From positions 1,489,501 to 1,553,500 of the forward strand of contig NC_019680.1 of the NCBI RefSeq assembly GCF_000316685.1: 64,000 nt of DNA. The letters run 5' to 3'. This DNA is from Synechococcus sp. PCC 6312. Lineage in GTDB: Bacteria > Cyanobacteriota > Cyanobacteriia > Thermosynechococcales > Thermosynechococcaceae. The notes under the pieces were generated by a model. That model was not told where the DNA came from. It ran no database searches and saw only the letters and a program-made list of their open reading frames with translations. This document shows, in pieces, positions 17,462-27,302 of this stretch (within the stretch, counting starts at the first letter, position 1; the number at the start of each line of letters is the position of its first letter). The position numbers were made by a program, and so were the translations under genes.

Positions 17462-20400
17462 CTAGGGGTTAATCGTAACCGTTGTAATTTGGGCAATGAT
17501 GTCATCAAAGTCCTGATCACCACCACCAGGCAAATCCTCAAAGCCAAACACGCCACTTCCCAACAGACGAATATGGTCTATTCGATCCTGATTAAGATTC
17601 AGGAAGGGGAGGTACATATTGCTGAAGTCAGCGTTAGGTGTTGTGCCATTGGAAATGATAAAAGGCAAAATCAGGTTGCCAAAGGCAAGATTTTGGAGAC
17701 TAATGTCCAGCTTGCTCTCGTTAAGAGGCGCATTGAAACTAGCAACGGCATTGTCAAAAGCAGCCTGAGCATAAGCAAGAGGATCACCTGTGGGAAGAAC
17801 TCCATTAACTGCACCCGTAACAGCATCCGCAATATAAAAGCCAATCAGGTTATCGTAAGCAGCTTCTCGATAAAACGTTAGCCCAACATTAGCTGTTAGA
17901 CCAGTTAGGTCATCTGCTATGCCATCTCCATTGGCATCCAAGTTCAAGTTCACTAAGTCGATTGCCTCAATAGTTGCACCGTTGATAGCCACGTTACGAC
18001 CCACTCGATCAGCTTCATTCGCCAGATTGATCGTGTTATCAAAGTTAGAGGTGCTGACATTAAAGATCAGGTCATTAGAGCTACTACCACCTTCACCAAA
18101 TGTCAAGGAAAATCCGTTGTTGCTCAGGTCAGTTAATTGCGCCTCGTCTTGGGTAGAGAGGAGAACATCCCGATCCTTCCCTGCCCTCACGTCATCCAAA
18201 GTGCCATCAACCACCAGCATAAAGCCGAGTCTAGCGGCAGAGTCAAGCAAGAGTTCACTGCTCAAACCCTCCAAATTCCCAAACGCACCGAGGAAGTCAT
18301 TGGGCAAATCATCTGAACTGTTGAGGGATGAAAGGACAACCCTGGTTGTGTTGGCATTGAGAATAGCTGCTAAATAGTTCCCCTGAGCATCAGGACCAAC
18401 AATACTGCCATCACTGTTGGCAACCCGACCTTGACTATCCTCAACCTTGAAGACCACTAGCTCATTCACAAAGGATGTGTTGGTTGTAATAGTTTGGAAG
18501 CTCAGGAGTAATGGACTAGTGAAAGCAATGACTCCCTTCTCTCCATTGCTATTTTCCAAATCAATTTCCGCCGTTCCCTCGAATACTGTATCTTCCCGGA
18601 AGTCGATGTTTTGAATGCGATTGTCCAACTCAGGGCCAACATCCGCTTGATCGAATGCAGTGTCATCCGTAGCAAAGTTTGCCAGCAAGTACTCCGCTAG
18701 AGCATCTTGTTCCGTGCCATCGGTCGCAAAGGTGGCATTACCTGTCTTGGTTCCCGCGGCATCTAGTTCCACCAAGTTAACCCGTGCAATCACAGCAGGA
18801 TCGCCCACAGCCCCCTTGGTTGGGTCAGTGTTCAAGTTCGGGAAGGGATAGCCATCCCCACCACCGATAAAGTTGCCGTTGCTGTCAAAGTTAGAATTTG
18901 CCAAGAAGCCTAGGGTGACAATGCGGAAAGTTTCTTTTGGATCGCCGACCAGCAACCCATCTCGCACGAGTTCGGCCACCAGATTATCGTCTTCGTCAAA
19001 GATACCCGCATTCTGAATCTGCTCCCCCTGCTCCTGATCGGGGTCGAAGGAGAACTTGAGACCAGAAATTTGGGGAAAGCGACCGTTGGCACTCGGCAGA
19101 GCAGCGACACCATGCTCCAAAATTGCAACTAATTCTTCTTTGGTCAGGGTCAATAATACGAGGTCATTGTTGAAGGCCAGGGCTGATTGCACATCAGTTT
19201 GGCTGATCCCCCCCTCTGGTTTGATCACATTGCCTTGGCTATCCACTAGCTCTGGATTAGGCCCACGCACGGCCGCAGTCCCACCCGGCGGAACAATAAT
19301 CTCACCGATAGAATCCCGAATCCCACCACCATTTTTGAGGGAAACCAGAACGGTTGGGTCAGTTTTCTTTGCTTCTGCCAAGTTAGCATCAGCGGTCAAG
19401 TTACCTAAGTTAGTTTCCTGGGTACGAACTCCATCAGGATCGCTACTAGTGCCATTACCAGAGCGGTTACCGTTGAGGAATACATTCGCAATTCCCAGAA
19501 TGTTAGATTCGGTGATGATGATCTGGGCTTCAATCGCTTCTACAATCGCCTGAATTTCAGGGTCAACCAGGCCCGCAGCATTGAGCGCAGCTACCCCTTC
19601 CGCATCCGTAGCATAAGCACCAGAAACCGTCGGATCATAGCTGTCAGGGATGATGTTACCCGCAGCATCAAAGTCAATTACTAAACGGCCCACATACTTA
19701 TAGCTGCCGTCGGTGTTGACTACAGCGGTTTGAGTGCCGCCTGCATTAGCAATGAAGCGAGGATACTCACCTTGGTTGCTATCTCCAGGCCGGATGCGAT
19801 CGTTTTCATCAAACAGACGGGTGTTAGACCCACCTGCAACAATGATGTCTACGTTCTCTAGGAGTTGAGCCAGACGATATTCAATCTCGATCTGCTGCAT
19901 GTGGGACAAGAGCACAATCTTGTTCAGTCTGGGATTTGCTTCCAGCAGGGCATCCACTTCAAGCTGAATTTCTGCGGCCAGAGCAGCAATTTGCTGATCT
20001 GTGGGAGTGGAGTTAAACGGACTGGGTGAAATGCTGACACCACCCGGAGAAGAGATACTAGCTAGGGTGGGGGTAGTTGCCCCGATGACCCCAATATTTT
20101 CCCCATTGACATCAATGATCACTGAGGAGGTGACTGTCTTGGCCTGGGGAGCCTCCCCACCTGGAACGACCAAAGGCGCAAGATTAGGGTCAGTAGAGAA
20201 ATCTAGGTTGGTAGAAAGGTAGGGGAAATTTGTCCCAGTGAAGTCAGCCCCGAAAAGATTCCCCGGAGCCGAACCATTAATCAGGCCCGCAATTGCTTCG
20301 GTACCAAAGTCAAATTCGTGGTTGCCAAAAGCAATGGCTTGGAAACCCAGTTCATTCTGAATCTGAATATCTGCAATGCCGCGGGAGCCAAAGACTGGGC

Positions 20401-22231
20401 CAGAAGCATCGTAGAAGAGTCCGGGAATAATGGCATCACCGGAAGAGAGGCGCAGAGTATTGTTGTAGTCAGCCGCACCATTCCCATCCGCATCTTGATT
20501 TTCTAAGGCATTGAGGACTGCCGACAGGTTGGTGATATTCGAGTTGGGGGTTGTGGCTTCCTGATCCGTGACGTGGAGCAGTTGCAGGGTAAACGGAGAG
20601 GGTGGAGGGGTAAATTCCATGACAGCCACTGTTTTGCTGACTTCATTGGTGACTACTAACAGGTTTTCACCATTGGGACTGTCCGCAGCCGGAATGAACA
20701 ATAACCCTTCCGGGCCTGAGTCGGTGGCATTAGTTTCCGGGTCTGCCGTAAAGTCTCGATCGTTGAGGTACTGGATGAATGTGGGGGCAGTAGGAATGGT
20801 TACGTCATAAACCATGACTCCCCCAATGCGCTCCAGGCCAACGAAGGCATAGTTACGCCCACCGACCGTTCCGACTGTGACTCCTTCAGGTTCCGGCCCT
20901 TTGTTATCACTGCGATTATCGAGGGTGTTGTTGCTATTGCTAGCGTTGAAGAAGTCTGGGAAAGCAGCAGCCGTAATTTGTTCAAAGTCATCGCCACTAT
21001 CAAACACCAGGTTTCCATTGCTGTCCCAGATGGAGAAGGAACGGGCACCATAGGAATAGAGTTGGTCAAAATCTCCATCCCCATCGGTATCGCCTAGGGT
21101 GTTGGTGATGGTGAGGCGGCCCAGATTTATATTTTCCTGAAGGGTCTCGGCGTTGGGAAAAGCCGTAGGATCGAGGGTGACATCGCCTACACTGGTTTCT
21201 TCGTTGAAAATGTCCCCTTCTTCCAGGCCTAATAAGTCCAGAGCTGCTTCATTATCCGTTGGTCGAATCCGGGCATCCCCTTCATTAGCGGTGACGTAGA
21301 AGGTTTGCCCGCCCACGGTATAGGAGGCGATTGCATCGGGTTGATACATTCCCAGCACGGGCCAGTTTTGAATATTGATTTTGCCCCCCGCCCCACTACT
21401 GCCATCCACATCCCGATCACTGGCATCAAGGCCATTGCCCGGTAAGCTATGGTCTTTAAAACCCAGGGGAAGAATCTGCTCTACGGTTGCCGTGGCAATG
21501 TCCACCACAGCAAAGGCATTGTTTTCCTGCAAGGTTACCCAGGCCTTGGTGCCATCTTTATTAAAGGTGATGTACTCTGGCTCCACATCTTCGGCAACGG
21601 TGGAGTCACGGACGACTTGGCCTGCATCATTAAAAATCTGCCCAAAAATACGAACCCCGGCGGCTTCTAAGCTGGCCTGTTGGGCATTAAAGGCCGTGAA
21701 GGTTGCATTTTGTACGGTAGCTGTTGCGATGCCACCAGAAATGTCAATAATGCTAACGGAACCTTCGGGATCGCTGGTGTAGGTTTCGTTCGGTTCTCCT
21801 TCATTGGCGGTTAATACCCTAGTACCATCGGGGGTGAAGGCCACCATATCAGGTAAATATCCTACGGACTCCTTGCCCAAGAAGCTCCCATCTGAAGCTC
21901 GGAAGAACTGTACTTCTCCGGCCTGTTGGTTATTGAGGGTATCCCGGACTGCCAGGGCAACCGCCACAATTCCTGCGCTGATAGTGCCCACTTTACCCAC
22001 CGCGACACTGTTGGGAACAAGGTTAAATCCGTTGGGCAGAGTACTGGTGTCTAGAGGCAGATCAGAAACTTTAGTTGGGCTAGTGAGATTAGTAAGGTTA
22101 AGGATCTCTACCACATCACCGGCCACTAGAAAGAGACGGTCGCTACCCGGATCAAAGGCGGCAATTTCGGCTCCATTGCTGCTAGCGTAACCGCCAATTT
22201 TCGTTAAAACGTCTGCCATATCCTGAATCAT
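17462..22231 (-). CDS. Large secreted-type alkaline phosphatase / 5'-nucleotidase (choice-of-anchor I, DUF4114)
   Basis: A 1589-residue multidomain protein resembling the atypical PhoA of Synechococcus elongatus. Residues ~1-545 are a choice-of-anchor-I beta-propeller (GYASSNGAEIAAFDPGSDR, YITFNKDGTKAWVTLQENN, DHSLPGNGLDASDRD). From ~550 a 5'-nucleotidase-type metallophosphatase begins (LLHVTDQEATTP, SSGDAIIPG, FGNHEFDFG near 639, VLLSHMQQI), with its C-terminal substrate domain (LGNLTADANL, SLKNGGGIRDSIG) to ~1200. The end (about 1450-1589) is DUF4114 with GFEDLPGGGDQDFDD. Several DxDxDG calcium-type loops occur. There is no Sec signal peptide, which with the acidic Ca-loop composition suggests type I secretion (inference). 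An alternative start is ATG 22219 (MADVL). A Pho box lies upstream. Confidence 0.85.
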   Translation of the reverse strand: MIQDMADVLTKIGGYASSNGAEIAAFDPGSDRLFLVAGDVVEILNLTNLTSPTKVSDLPLDTSTLPNGFNLVPNSVAVGKVGTISAGIVAVALAVRDTLNNQQAGEVQFFRASDGSFLGKESVGYLPDMVAFTPDGTRVLTANEGEPNETYTSDPEGSVSIIDISGGIATATVQNATFTAFNAQQASLEAAGVRIFGQIFNDAGQVVRDSTVAEDVEPEYITFNKDGTKAWVTLQENNAFAVVDIATATVEQILPLGFKDHSLPGNGLDASDRDVDGSSGAGGKINIQNWPVLGMYQPDAIASYTVGGQTFYVTANEGDARIRPTDNEAALDLLGLEEGDIFNEETSVGDVTLDPTAFPNAETLQENINLGRLTITNTLGDTDGDGDFDQLYSYGARSFSIWDSNGNLVFDSGDDFEQITAAAFPDFFNASNSNNTLDNRSDNKGPEPEGVTVGTVGGRNYAFVGLERIGGVMVYDVTIPTAPTFIQYLNDRDFTADPETNATDSGPEGLLFIPAADSPNGENLLVVTNEVSKTVAVMEFTPPPSPFTLQLLHVTDQEATTPNSNITNLSAVLNALENQDADGNGAADYNNTLRLSSGDAIIPGLFYDASGPVFGSRGIADIQIQNELGFQAIAFGNHEFDFGTEAIAGLINGSAPGNLFGADFTGTNFPYLSTNLDFSTDPNLAPLVVPGGEAPQAKTVTSSVIIDVNGENIGVIGATTPTLASISSPGGVSISPSPFNSTPTDQQIAALAAEIQLEVDALLEANPRLNKIVLLSHMQQIEIEYRLAQLLENVDIIVAGGSNTRLFDENDRIRPGDSNQGEYPRFIANAGGTQTAVVNTDGSYKYVGRLVIDFDAAGNIIPDSYDPTVSGAYATDAEGVAALNAAGLVDPEIQAIVEAIEAQIIITESNILGIANVFLNGNRSGNGTSSDPDGVRTQETNLGNLTADANLAEAKKTDPTVLVSLKNGGGIRDSIGEIIVPPGGTAAVRGPNPELVDSQGNVIKPEGGISQTDVQSALAFNNDLVLLTLTKEELVAILEHGVAALPSANGRFPQISGLKFSFDPDQEQGEQIQNAGIFDEDDNLVAELVRDGLLVGDPKETFRIVTLGFLANSNFDSNGNFIGGGDGYPFPNLNTDPTKGAVGDPAVIARVNLVELDAAGTKTGNATFATDGTEQDALAEYLLANFATDDTAFDQADVGPELDNRIQNIDFREDTVFEGTAEIDLENSNGEKGVIAFTSPLLLSFQTITTNTSFVNELVVFKVEDSQGRVANSDGSIVGPDAQGNYLAAILNANTTRVVLSSLNSSDDLPNDFLGAFGNLEGLSSELLLDSAARLGFMLVVDGTLDDVRAGKDRDVLLSTQDEAQLTDLSNNGFSLTFGEGGSSSNDLIFNVSTSNFDNTINLANEADRVGRNVAINGATIEAIDLVNLNLDANGDGIADDLTGLTANVGLTFYREAAYDNLIGFYIADAVTGAVNGVLPTGDPLAYAQAAFDNAVASFNAPLNESKLDISLQNLAFGNLILPFIISNGTTPNADFSNMYLPFLNLNQDRIDHIRLLGSGVFGFEDLPGGGDQDFDDIIAQITTVTINP

Positions 22232-22461
22232 CTCCTCATAAATACCCGAGCCTAAAATCGAGGGAAACTAAGGAAAATCCCATTTCCCCATTGCAAAGGA
22301 TAAGTTTAGAATTTTGGACAGCGAAAGCATCTAAATCCCTATCAAGCTAGATTCTTTCTAGATTTCTCTGGAAAATAGCTTAAATATAGTTAAAGCCAAC
22401 CTTGAGAAATATTGCCACTTACAGACCCTACAGGATTTCAACTGATCTTTGGTTCAAGATA

Positions 22462-22491
22462 TGGTTAGGATTAGGTTAAGTTTAGGAAGAA
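22462..22491 (-). promoter_or_regulatory. Pho box (PhoB-type operator), three 8-bp repeats
   Basis: On the minus strand, in the direction of the phosphatase gene, the sequence reads TTCTTCCT-AAA-CTTAACCT-AAT-CCTAACCA. That is three 8-bp units at 11-bp spacing around a perfect CTTAACCT, matching the cyanobacterial Pho box layout. It ends about 230 bp before the gene start. It predicts induction of the phosphatase under phosphate limitation through the SphS-SphR/PhoB system. Confidence 0.75.
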
Positions 22492-23099
22492 CTTGAAACT
22501 TAGCTGAAACAATTGAATTGGGTGTTGGGAAAAGGCCTGTCCGGTAAATTCTACACTTGTAAACCTAGCCCTAGAGTTTGATGCTTTTATTGATAACGCA
22601 AAACATAGGAATCACCTTCAATTCTCAATTGCACTGCTACTTGCTCTATGCGTACAAGTATTGAAAGTTAGTTAAGAAGATTAAGAAATAGCAAAGGTGT
22701 CATACCCTAACTGATTAAAGACTCTTTATGACTTGATTTTCTTAGTTTTCCCTGATCCCAAGCTTAGGCTACCTAGACCGTGTGGAAAATTGAGAAAGAT
22801 TAAAAGACTCCATCCTAGCAAGATTAGCTATAGGGTCATGTATGAAAATCACTCAGATAAAACCAGAGATTTGATCATGATAGAATCCTTAAAAAGTGAA
22901 TATGAATCTAATATTAACTATGACAAATTTGATATTATAAACTTATGGAAATATATTTCATGATTATGATCCTAAGAAATGGTTAACAAAACCCCGTGAT
23001 TGGAAGATTTCTTTAAGTTTTAGATGCAGATTTCCTCTCTAGGGTATAACCAAAAAGAGGTAGGTGTGATGATTAGTTAGTTTCATTGCTACTTCTCCT

Positions 23100-23120
23100 C
23101 TGGTTTAGTCTGGTTTAGTC
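23100..23120 (+). repeat. Two-copy 10-bp tandem repeat before glgP
   Basis: CTGGTTTAGT occurs twice in direct tandem, about 30 bp upstream of the glgP ATG. It may be a leader element or simple slippage; no function is evident. Confidence 0.45.
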
Positions 23121-23149
23121 CCTTGTATCTCACTTAGGCTGGTAGTTGT

Positions 23150-25657
23150 ATGACCTCACTCATTCCTGAAGGTTGCCCCATCGTTGCCGTTGAGGATGAT
23201 CGGACTGGCACAAGCCTGGAAACTCTCAAACGGGCAATTATGGATAACTTGTTTTATCTCCAGGCCCGCTTTCCCACTGTGGCCTCCCGCAATGACTTTT
23301 ACATGGCCTTGTCCTACACGGTACGGGATCGTCTGCTTCAACGCTGGATTTCTACGGCAGAAACCTATTTACAGCAGGGCAGTCGCACGGTTTGTTATTT
23401 CTCGGCAGAATTTCTACTTGGCCCCCATTTAGGCAATAACCTGATCAATTTGGGGATTAGCAAGGAGGTGGAAGAGGCCGTTAATGAATTGGGACTAGAT
23501 ATTGAAGAACTGTTAAACCAAGAAGAAGAACCAGGCCTGGGGAATGGGGGCTTGGGACGGCTAGCAGCTTGCTATTTGGATTCGATGGCCAGCCTCGAAA
23601 TTCCCAGTTTTGGCTATGGGATTCGCTATGAGTTTGGCATTTTTGATCAAGAAATTCGAGATGGCTGGCAAGTGGAGGTTACGGATCGCTGGTTACGCTA
23701 TGGCAATCCTTGGGAAATCCCCCGCCCAGAAGTGCGGATGCCGGTGAAATTTGGCGGCCATACCCGCAGCTATACCGATAGTGAGGGTCATTACCGGGTG
23801 ATTTGGGATCCCCATCATGTGGTGGAAGGGGTTGCTTACGATACACCCATCTTGGGTTACCGGGTCAATACGGCCAATACGCTCCGGCTGTGGCGGGCTG
23901 AAGCAGTTGAGTCCTTTGATTTCCAGGCCTTTAACACAGGCAACTACTACGGGGCAGTTCGGGATAAAATCACCTCGGAAAATATTACTAAAGTCCTCTA
24001 TCCTAACGATGAACCTCTGCAGGGGAAAGAACTGCGGCTCTCTCAACAATACTTTTTCTCCTCCTGTTCGTTGCAGGATATGGTTCGGATTTATCTCCAG
24101 CACAATCAGGATTTAGCGAAGTTCCATGAAAAATTTACAGTACAGCTAAACGATACCCATCCAGCTATTTCTGTCGCCGAGTTGATGCGGCTGTTAGTGG
24201 ATGATCATCATCTGGATTGGGATACAGCTTGGAATGTAACCCAACACACCTTTGCTTATACCAATCACACCCTGCTACCGGAAGCTTTGGAAAAATGGCC
24301 CATTGCTCTGTTTCAGTATTTATTACCGCGACATCTAGAAATTATTTTTGAGATTAATCAGCGTTTCTTGGATCAAGTCCGTCTGCATTATCCCGGCCAA
24401 AGCGAACCCCTAACCCGGCTGTCCATTATTGATGAGTCTGGTGAGCGCTATGTGCGGATGGCGAATTTGGCCTGTGTGGGCAGTTATGCAATTAATGGCG
24501 TGGCCGCTCTGCACACAGAATTACTGAAAGCCACGGTTTTACATGACTTTTACAAACTCTATCCTGAACGCTTCAGTAATAAAACCAATGGGGTAACGCC
24601 GCGGCGGTGGGTTGTCCTCAGTAATCCAGGCCTGACTGGGTTGATTTCGGAGCAGATTGGGGATGGCTGGATTAAGGATTTGGATCAACTGCGGCAACTA
24701 GAACCTCTCGCCAATGATCATCATTTTCGCTCCTGCTGGGGTAAGACCAAACATGACAACAAAGTAGCTCTTGCCGAACATATCCAGACCAAAACGGGGA
24801 TTATTGTTGATCCCAACTCTCTCTTTGATATTCAAGTCAAGCGCATCCATGAGTACAAGCGGCAACACTTAAATGTTCTGCATATCATTACCCTTTATCA
24901 GCAAATCAAAGATAATCCCCATCTAGATATCACGCCCCGAACCTTCATTTTTGGTGGCAAAGCTGCACCCGGCTATTTCACGGCCAAGTTGATGATTAAG
25001 TTAATTACGGCGGTGGGGGATGTGGTTAATCGGGATCCGGATGTGGCTGGACGATTAAAGGTTGTCTTTTTGCCTGACTATAACGTCACCTTTGGACAAC
25101 GGGTGTACCCAGCCGCAGATTTATCCGAGCAAATTTCCACGGCAGGCCTGGAGGCATCAGGAACAGGGAATATGAAATTCTCCATGAACGGGGCCTTAAC
25201 CATTGGGACACTAGACGGGGCAAATGTGGAAATCCGGGAGGAGGTGGGGGCCGAAAACTTTTTTCTCTTTGGCTTAACCACTCCAGAAGTCCAGGCGTTG
25301 GGGGCAAAGGGCTATCAGCCTTGGGACTATATTCACAATAATCCCCAACTCAAGGGTGTTTTAGACTTAATTGCCAGTGGTCACTTTTCCCACGGAGATA
25401 CTAGTCTGTTTCAACCCCTTTTGAACGGCCTCTGGAATCAAGATAAATATTATCTAATGGCAGACTATCAGAGTTATATGGATTGCCAACAGCAAGTCAG
25501 TCAGACCTATCAAAACCGTGAACAGTGGTTAGCCATGTCCATTTTGAATACGGCCCGGATGGGTAAATTTTCCTCAGATCGCTCCATTCAAGACTATTGC
25601 CAGGATATTTGGCACGTCAGTCCAGTCTTCATTAAGCTCAATGGTGGGTATCAGTAA
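23150..25657 (+). CDS. glgP: Glycogen phosphorylase
   Basis: PLP-dependent glucan phosphorylase of 835 residues that releases glucose-1-phosphate from glycogen. The PLP lysine is Lys676 in EASGTGNMKFSMNG; other landmarks are PGLGNGGLGRLAACYLDSMA, GYGIRYEFGIF, KFTVQLNDTHPAI and FDIQVKRIHEYKRQ. Length and motif order are normal. The N-terminus is a bacterial type without the regulatory phosphorylation segment of animal enzymes. Start ATG 23150. The long AT-rich leader suggests its own regulated promoter. Confidence 0.95.
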   Translation: MTSLIPEGCPIVAVEDDRTGTSLETLKRAIMDNLFYLQARFPTVASRNDFYMALSYTVRDRLLQRWISTAETYLQQGSRTVCYFSAEFLLGPHLGNNLINLGISKEVEEAVNELGLDIEELLNQEEEPGLGNGGLGRLAACYLDSMASLEIPSFGYGIRYEFGIFDQEIRDGWQVEVTDRWLRYGNPWEIPRPEVRMPVKFGGHTRSYTDSEGHYRVIWDPHHVVEGVAYDTPILGYRVNTANTLRLWRAEAVESFDFQAFNTGNYYGAVRDKITSENITKVLYPNDEPLQGKELRLSQQYFFSSCSLQDMVRIYLQHNQDLAKFHEKFTVQLNDTHPAISVAELMRLLVDDHHLDWDTAWNVTQHTFAYTNHTLLPEALEKWPIALFQYLLPRHLEIIFEINQRFLDQVRLHYPGQSEPLTRLSIIDESGERYVRMANLACVGSYAINGVAALHTELLKATVLHDFYKLYPERFSNKTNGVTPRRWVVLSNPGLTGLISEQIGDGWIKDLDQLRQLEPLANDHHFRSCWGKTKHDNKVALAEHIQTKTGIIVDPNSLFDIQVKRIHEYKRQHLNVLHIITLYQQIKDNPHLDITPRTFIFGGKAAPGYFTAKLMIKLITAVGDVVNRDPDVAGRLKVVFLPDYNVTFGQRVYPAADLSEQISTAGLEASGTGNMKFSMNGALTIGTLDGANVEIREEVGAENFFLFGLTTPEVQALGAKGYQPWDYIHNNPQLKGVLDLIASGHFSHGDTSLFQPLLNGLWNQDKYYLMADYQSYMDCQQQVSQTYQNREQWLAMSILNTARMGKFSSDRSIQDYCQDIWHVSPVFIKLNGGYQ

Positions 25658-25691
25658 TCCTGAGGGTGTTCGTGTTAATTTCTTACATCTC

Positions 25692-26819
25692 CTAGGAAGC
25701 CAAAGGAGTCTTAAACTGTTGCGCTGTTACTATCTGATTTCGCCCTTGATGTTTAGCTTGATAGAGAGACTGATCAGCTGCGTTAAACAGGACAAGGGGA
25801 GATTCTTGGGGAGCCGGTAGTAGAGCAGCAATCCCAAAACTGAGGGTGAGATAGGGTTTAACTAAGGAGGCTTGGTGGGGAATTTGCTCGGTGTAGATGA
25901 TCTGACGAATATGCTCAGCAATTAACGCCGCCCCTTGAATATCGGTGTTGGGGAGAACAATCACAAACTCTTCCCCACCATAGCGAGCTACCAAGTCTCG
26001 GGGGCGATGCACCGCCTGTTGAATAACCCGCGCGACCCGTTGCAAACAGATATCTCCAGCATGATGCCCATACTGATCGTTGTAGAGCTTGAAAAAGTCC
26101 ACATCAGCCAAAATCATGGCCAAGGACGTTTTTTCCCGAATTGCACTTAACCATTCTTGACTGAGGACGGCATCAAAATGGCGGCGGTTGGCTAAATCCG
26201 TCAAACTATCAGTAATTGACAAGCGCATAAGTTCCTGATTAGCCCGTTCCAATTCCGCCGTCCGAGCCGCAATAATTTCCGACTGTTCTTCAACAAGCCG
26301 TTTAAGTTCTTGGTTGGCTTGGGCTAGTTCCTGATTCAACTGCATCAAGCGGTAGTTCTGTTCATCAATTTTGCGATCTTGCAAGTAACTATGGACAGCA
26401 TCTAAGACAGTTAACTTTAAGTCTTCAGGATTCCAAGGTTTAGAAATATAGCGATAAAGCTTAGATAACTTGAGGGCATTACTCACCGCTTCTAAGTTTG
26501 CCTGCCCGGTCAGCATAATTTTTAAGGTGTTCGGCGACATCTGATGAATGCGGCCCAGTAACTCATCCCCCTTTAGATCCGGCATGATGTAGTCCGAAAG
26601 GACAAGGGCAATCTCACAGTCATCCTGACGTAGTTCTTCCATCAGGGATAACGCGTCTTCAGCCCCCTCAGCCGTTTCAATCACACACTCATCCCCCAAC
26701 GCTCGCCGGAGTTCAATCCGCAAACTCTCTAAAACCGCTGGCTCATCATCAATACAGATGACAACTGGTTTTGGGGTGTGGGGGGGTGGGCCAGACAAGG
26801 GTAAGTTCCAATGGGACAA
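25692..26819 (-). CDS. Response regulator with diguanylate cyclase (GGDEF) output
   Basis: A 375-residue protein. The receiver (residues ~17-140) has the acidic pair Asp24/Asp25, phospho-acceptor Asp76 (VLSDYIMPD) and the lysine in ISKPWN. A coiled-coil linker (~150-200) leads to a GGDEF domain with active-site GGEEF at 281-285, so c-di-GMP synthesis is expected. An inhibitory I-site RPRD at 272-275 lies exactly five residues before GGEEF, so product inhibition is also likely. The receiver closely resembles that of the next gene (IDDE..VLESLR…), pointing to a duplication and probably a shared kinase. Confidence 0.9.
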   Translation of the reverse strand: MSHWNLPLSGPPPHTPKPVVICIDDEPAVLESLRIELRRALGDECVIETAEGAEDALSLMEELRQDDCEIALVLSDYIMPDLKGDELLGRIHQMSPNTLKIMLTGQANLEAVSNALKLSKLYRYISKPWNPEDLKLTVLDAVHSYLQDRKIDEQNYRLMQLNQELAQANQELKRLVEEQSEIIAARTAELERANQELMRLSITDSLTDLANRRHFDAVLSQEWLSAIREKTSLAMILADVDFFKLYNDQYGHHAGDICLQRVARVIQQAVHRPRDLVARYGGEEFVIVLPNTDIQGAALIAEHIRQIIYTEQIPHQASLVKPYLTLSFGIAALLPAPQESPLVLFNAADQSLYQAKHQGRNQIVTAQQFKTPLAS

Positions 26820-26900
26820 AAAACTAAAGGCTCAGTCTATCCAATATCTTAGGGGCTAATCTATCAAACGACTACCGCAGATTTACCGAAACTACCGCCC

Positions 26901-27302
26901 TTAAAACGGCTGTGGCCCCAGGCCCGAAATAATTGTTTCTACCAATTCTTCACTATGCCACGGTTTACTTAGACAGCGATGGAGATTAGCTTGCTCGAGG
27001 GCCCGTTGAACCGCCGCTTCATCAGCCTGGCCGGTTAACATCACTTTGACAACCTTGGGAAATTTTTGATGGACTTGGATCAAAAATTCATCCCCCCGCA
27101 CTCGCGGCATCAGCCAATCGGAGACAATCACAATCACGTCAGAATTTTCATCTTGGAGTTCATCAATCAGTTCCATTGCTTCATCGGCACTCTCGGCAGT
27201 TTCGTAGAGATATTTGTCTCCAAATGCGTTTTTTAGTTGGGTGCGTAAACTTTCCAAAATCACCCGTTCATCATCCACACATAAAATTACCGGCTTAGGC
27301 AT
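26901..27302 (-). CDS. Single-domain response regulator
   Basis: A stand-alone receiver of 133 residues, with Asp10/Asp11, phospho-acceptor Asp62 (IVSDWLMPR) and Lys113 (LSKPWH). The frame is open back to 27407, but the ATG at 27302 (MPKPVILCVDDE) gives a normal receiver and overlaps the last 8 bp of the kinase gene, implying translational coupling. It has no output domain; it may act as a phosphotransfer partner or target the GGDEF protein downstream. Confidence 0.88.
   Translation of the reverse strand: MPKPVILCVDDERVILESLRTQLKNAFGDKYLYETAESADEAMELIDELQDENSDVIVIVSDWLMPRVRGDEFLIQVHQKFPKVVKVMLTGQADEAAVQRALEQANLHRCLSKPWHSEELVETIISGLGPQPF

Larger units (their letters stand above)
22232..23149. 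other. AT-rich 918-bp divergent intergenic region
   Basis: Lies between the starts of the phosphatase (minus) and glgP (plus) and is visibly more AT-rich than its neighbours. It contains the Pho box at 22462-22491 and a short tandem repeat at 23100-23120. One 76-codon frame (22733-22963) exists but resembles no known protein and has no ribosome-binding site. I saw no RNA gene or insertion sequence here. Confidence 0.5.

Noticed and set aside
22733..22963. 76-codon plus-strand ORF in the AT-rich spacer before glgP
   Set aside because: Non-ATG opening, no ribosome-binding site, no family resemblance; consistent with chance in AT-rich DNA.
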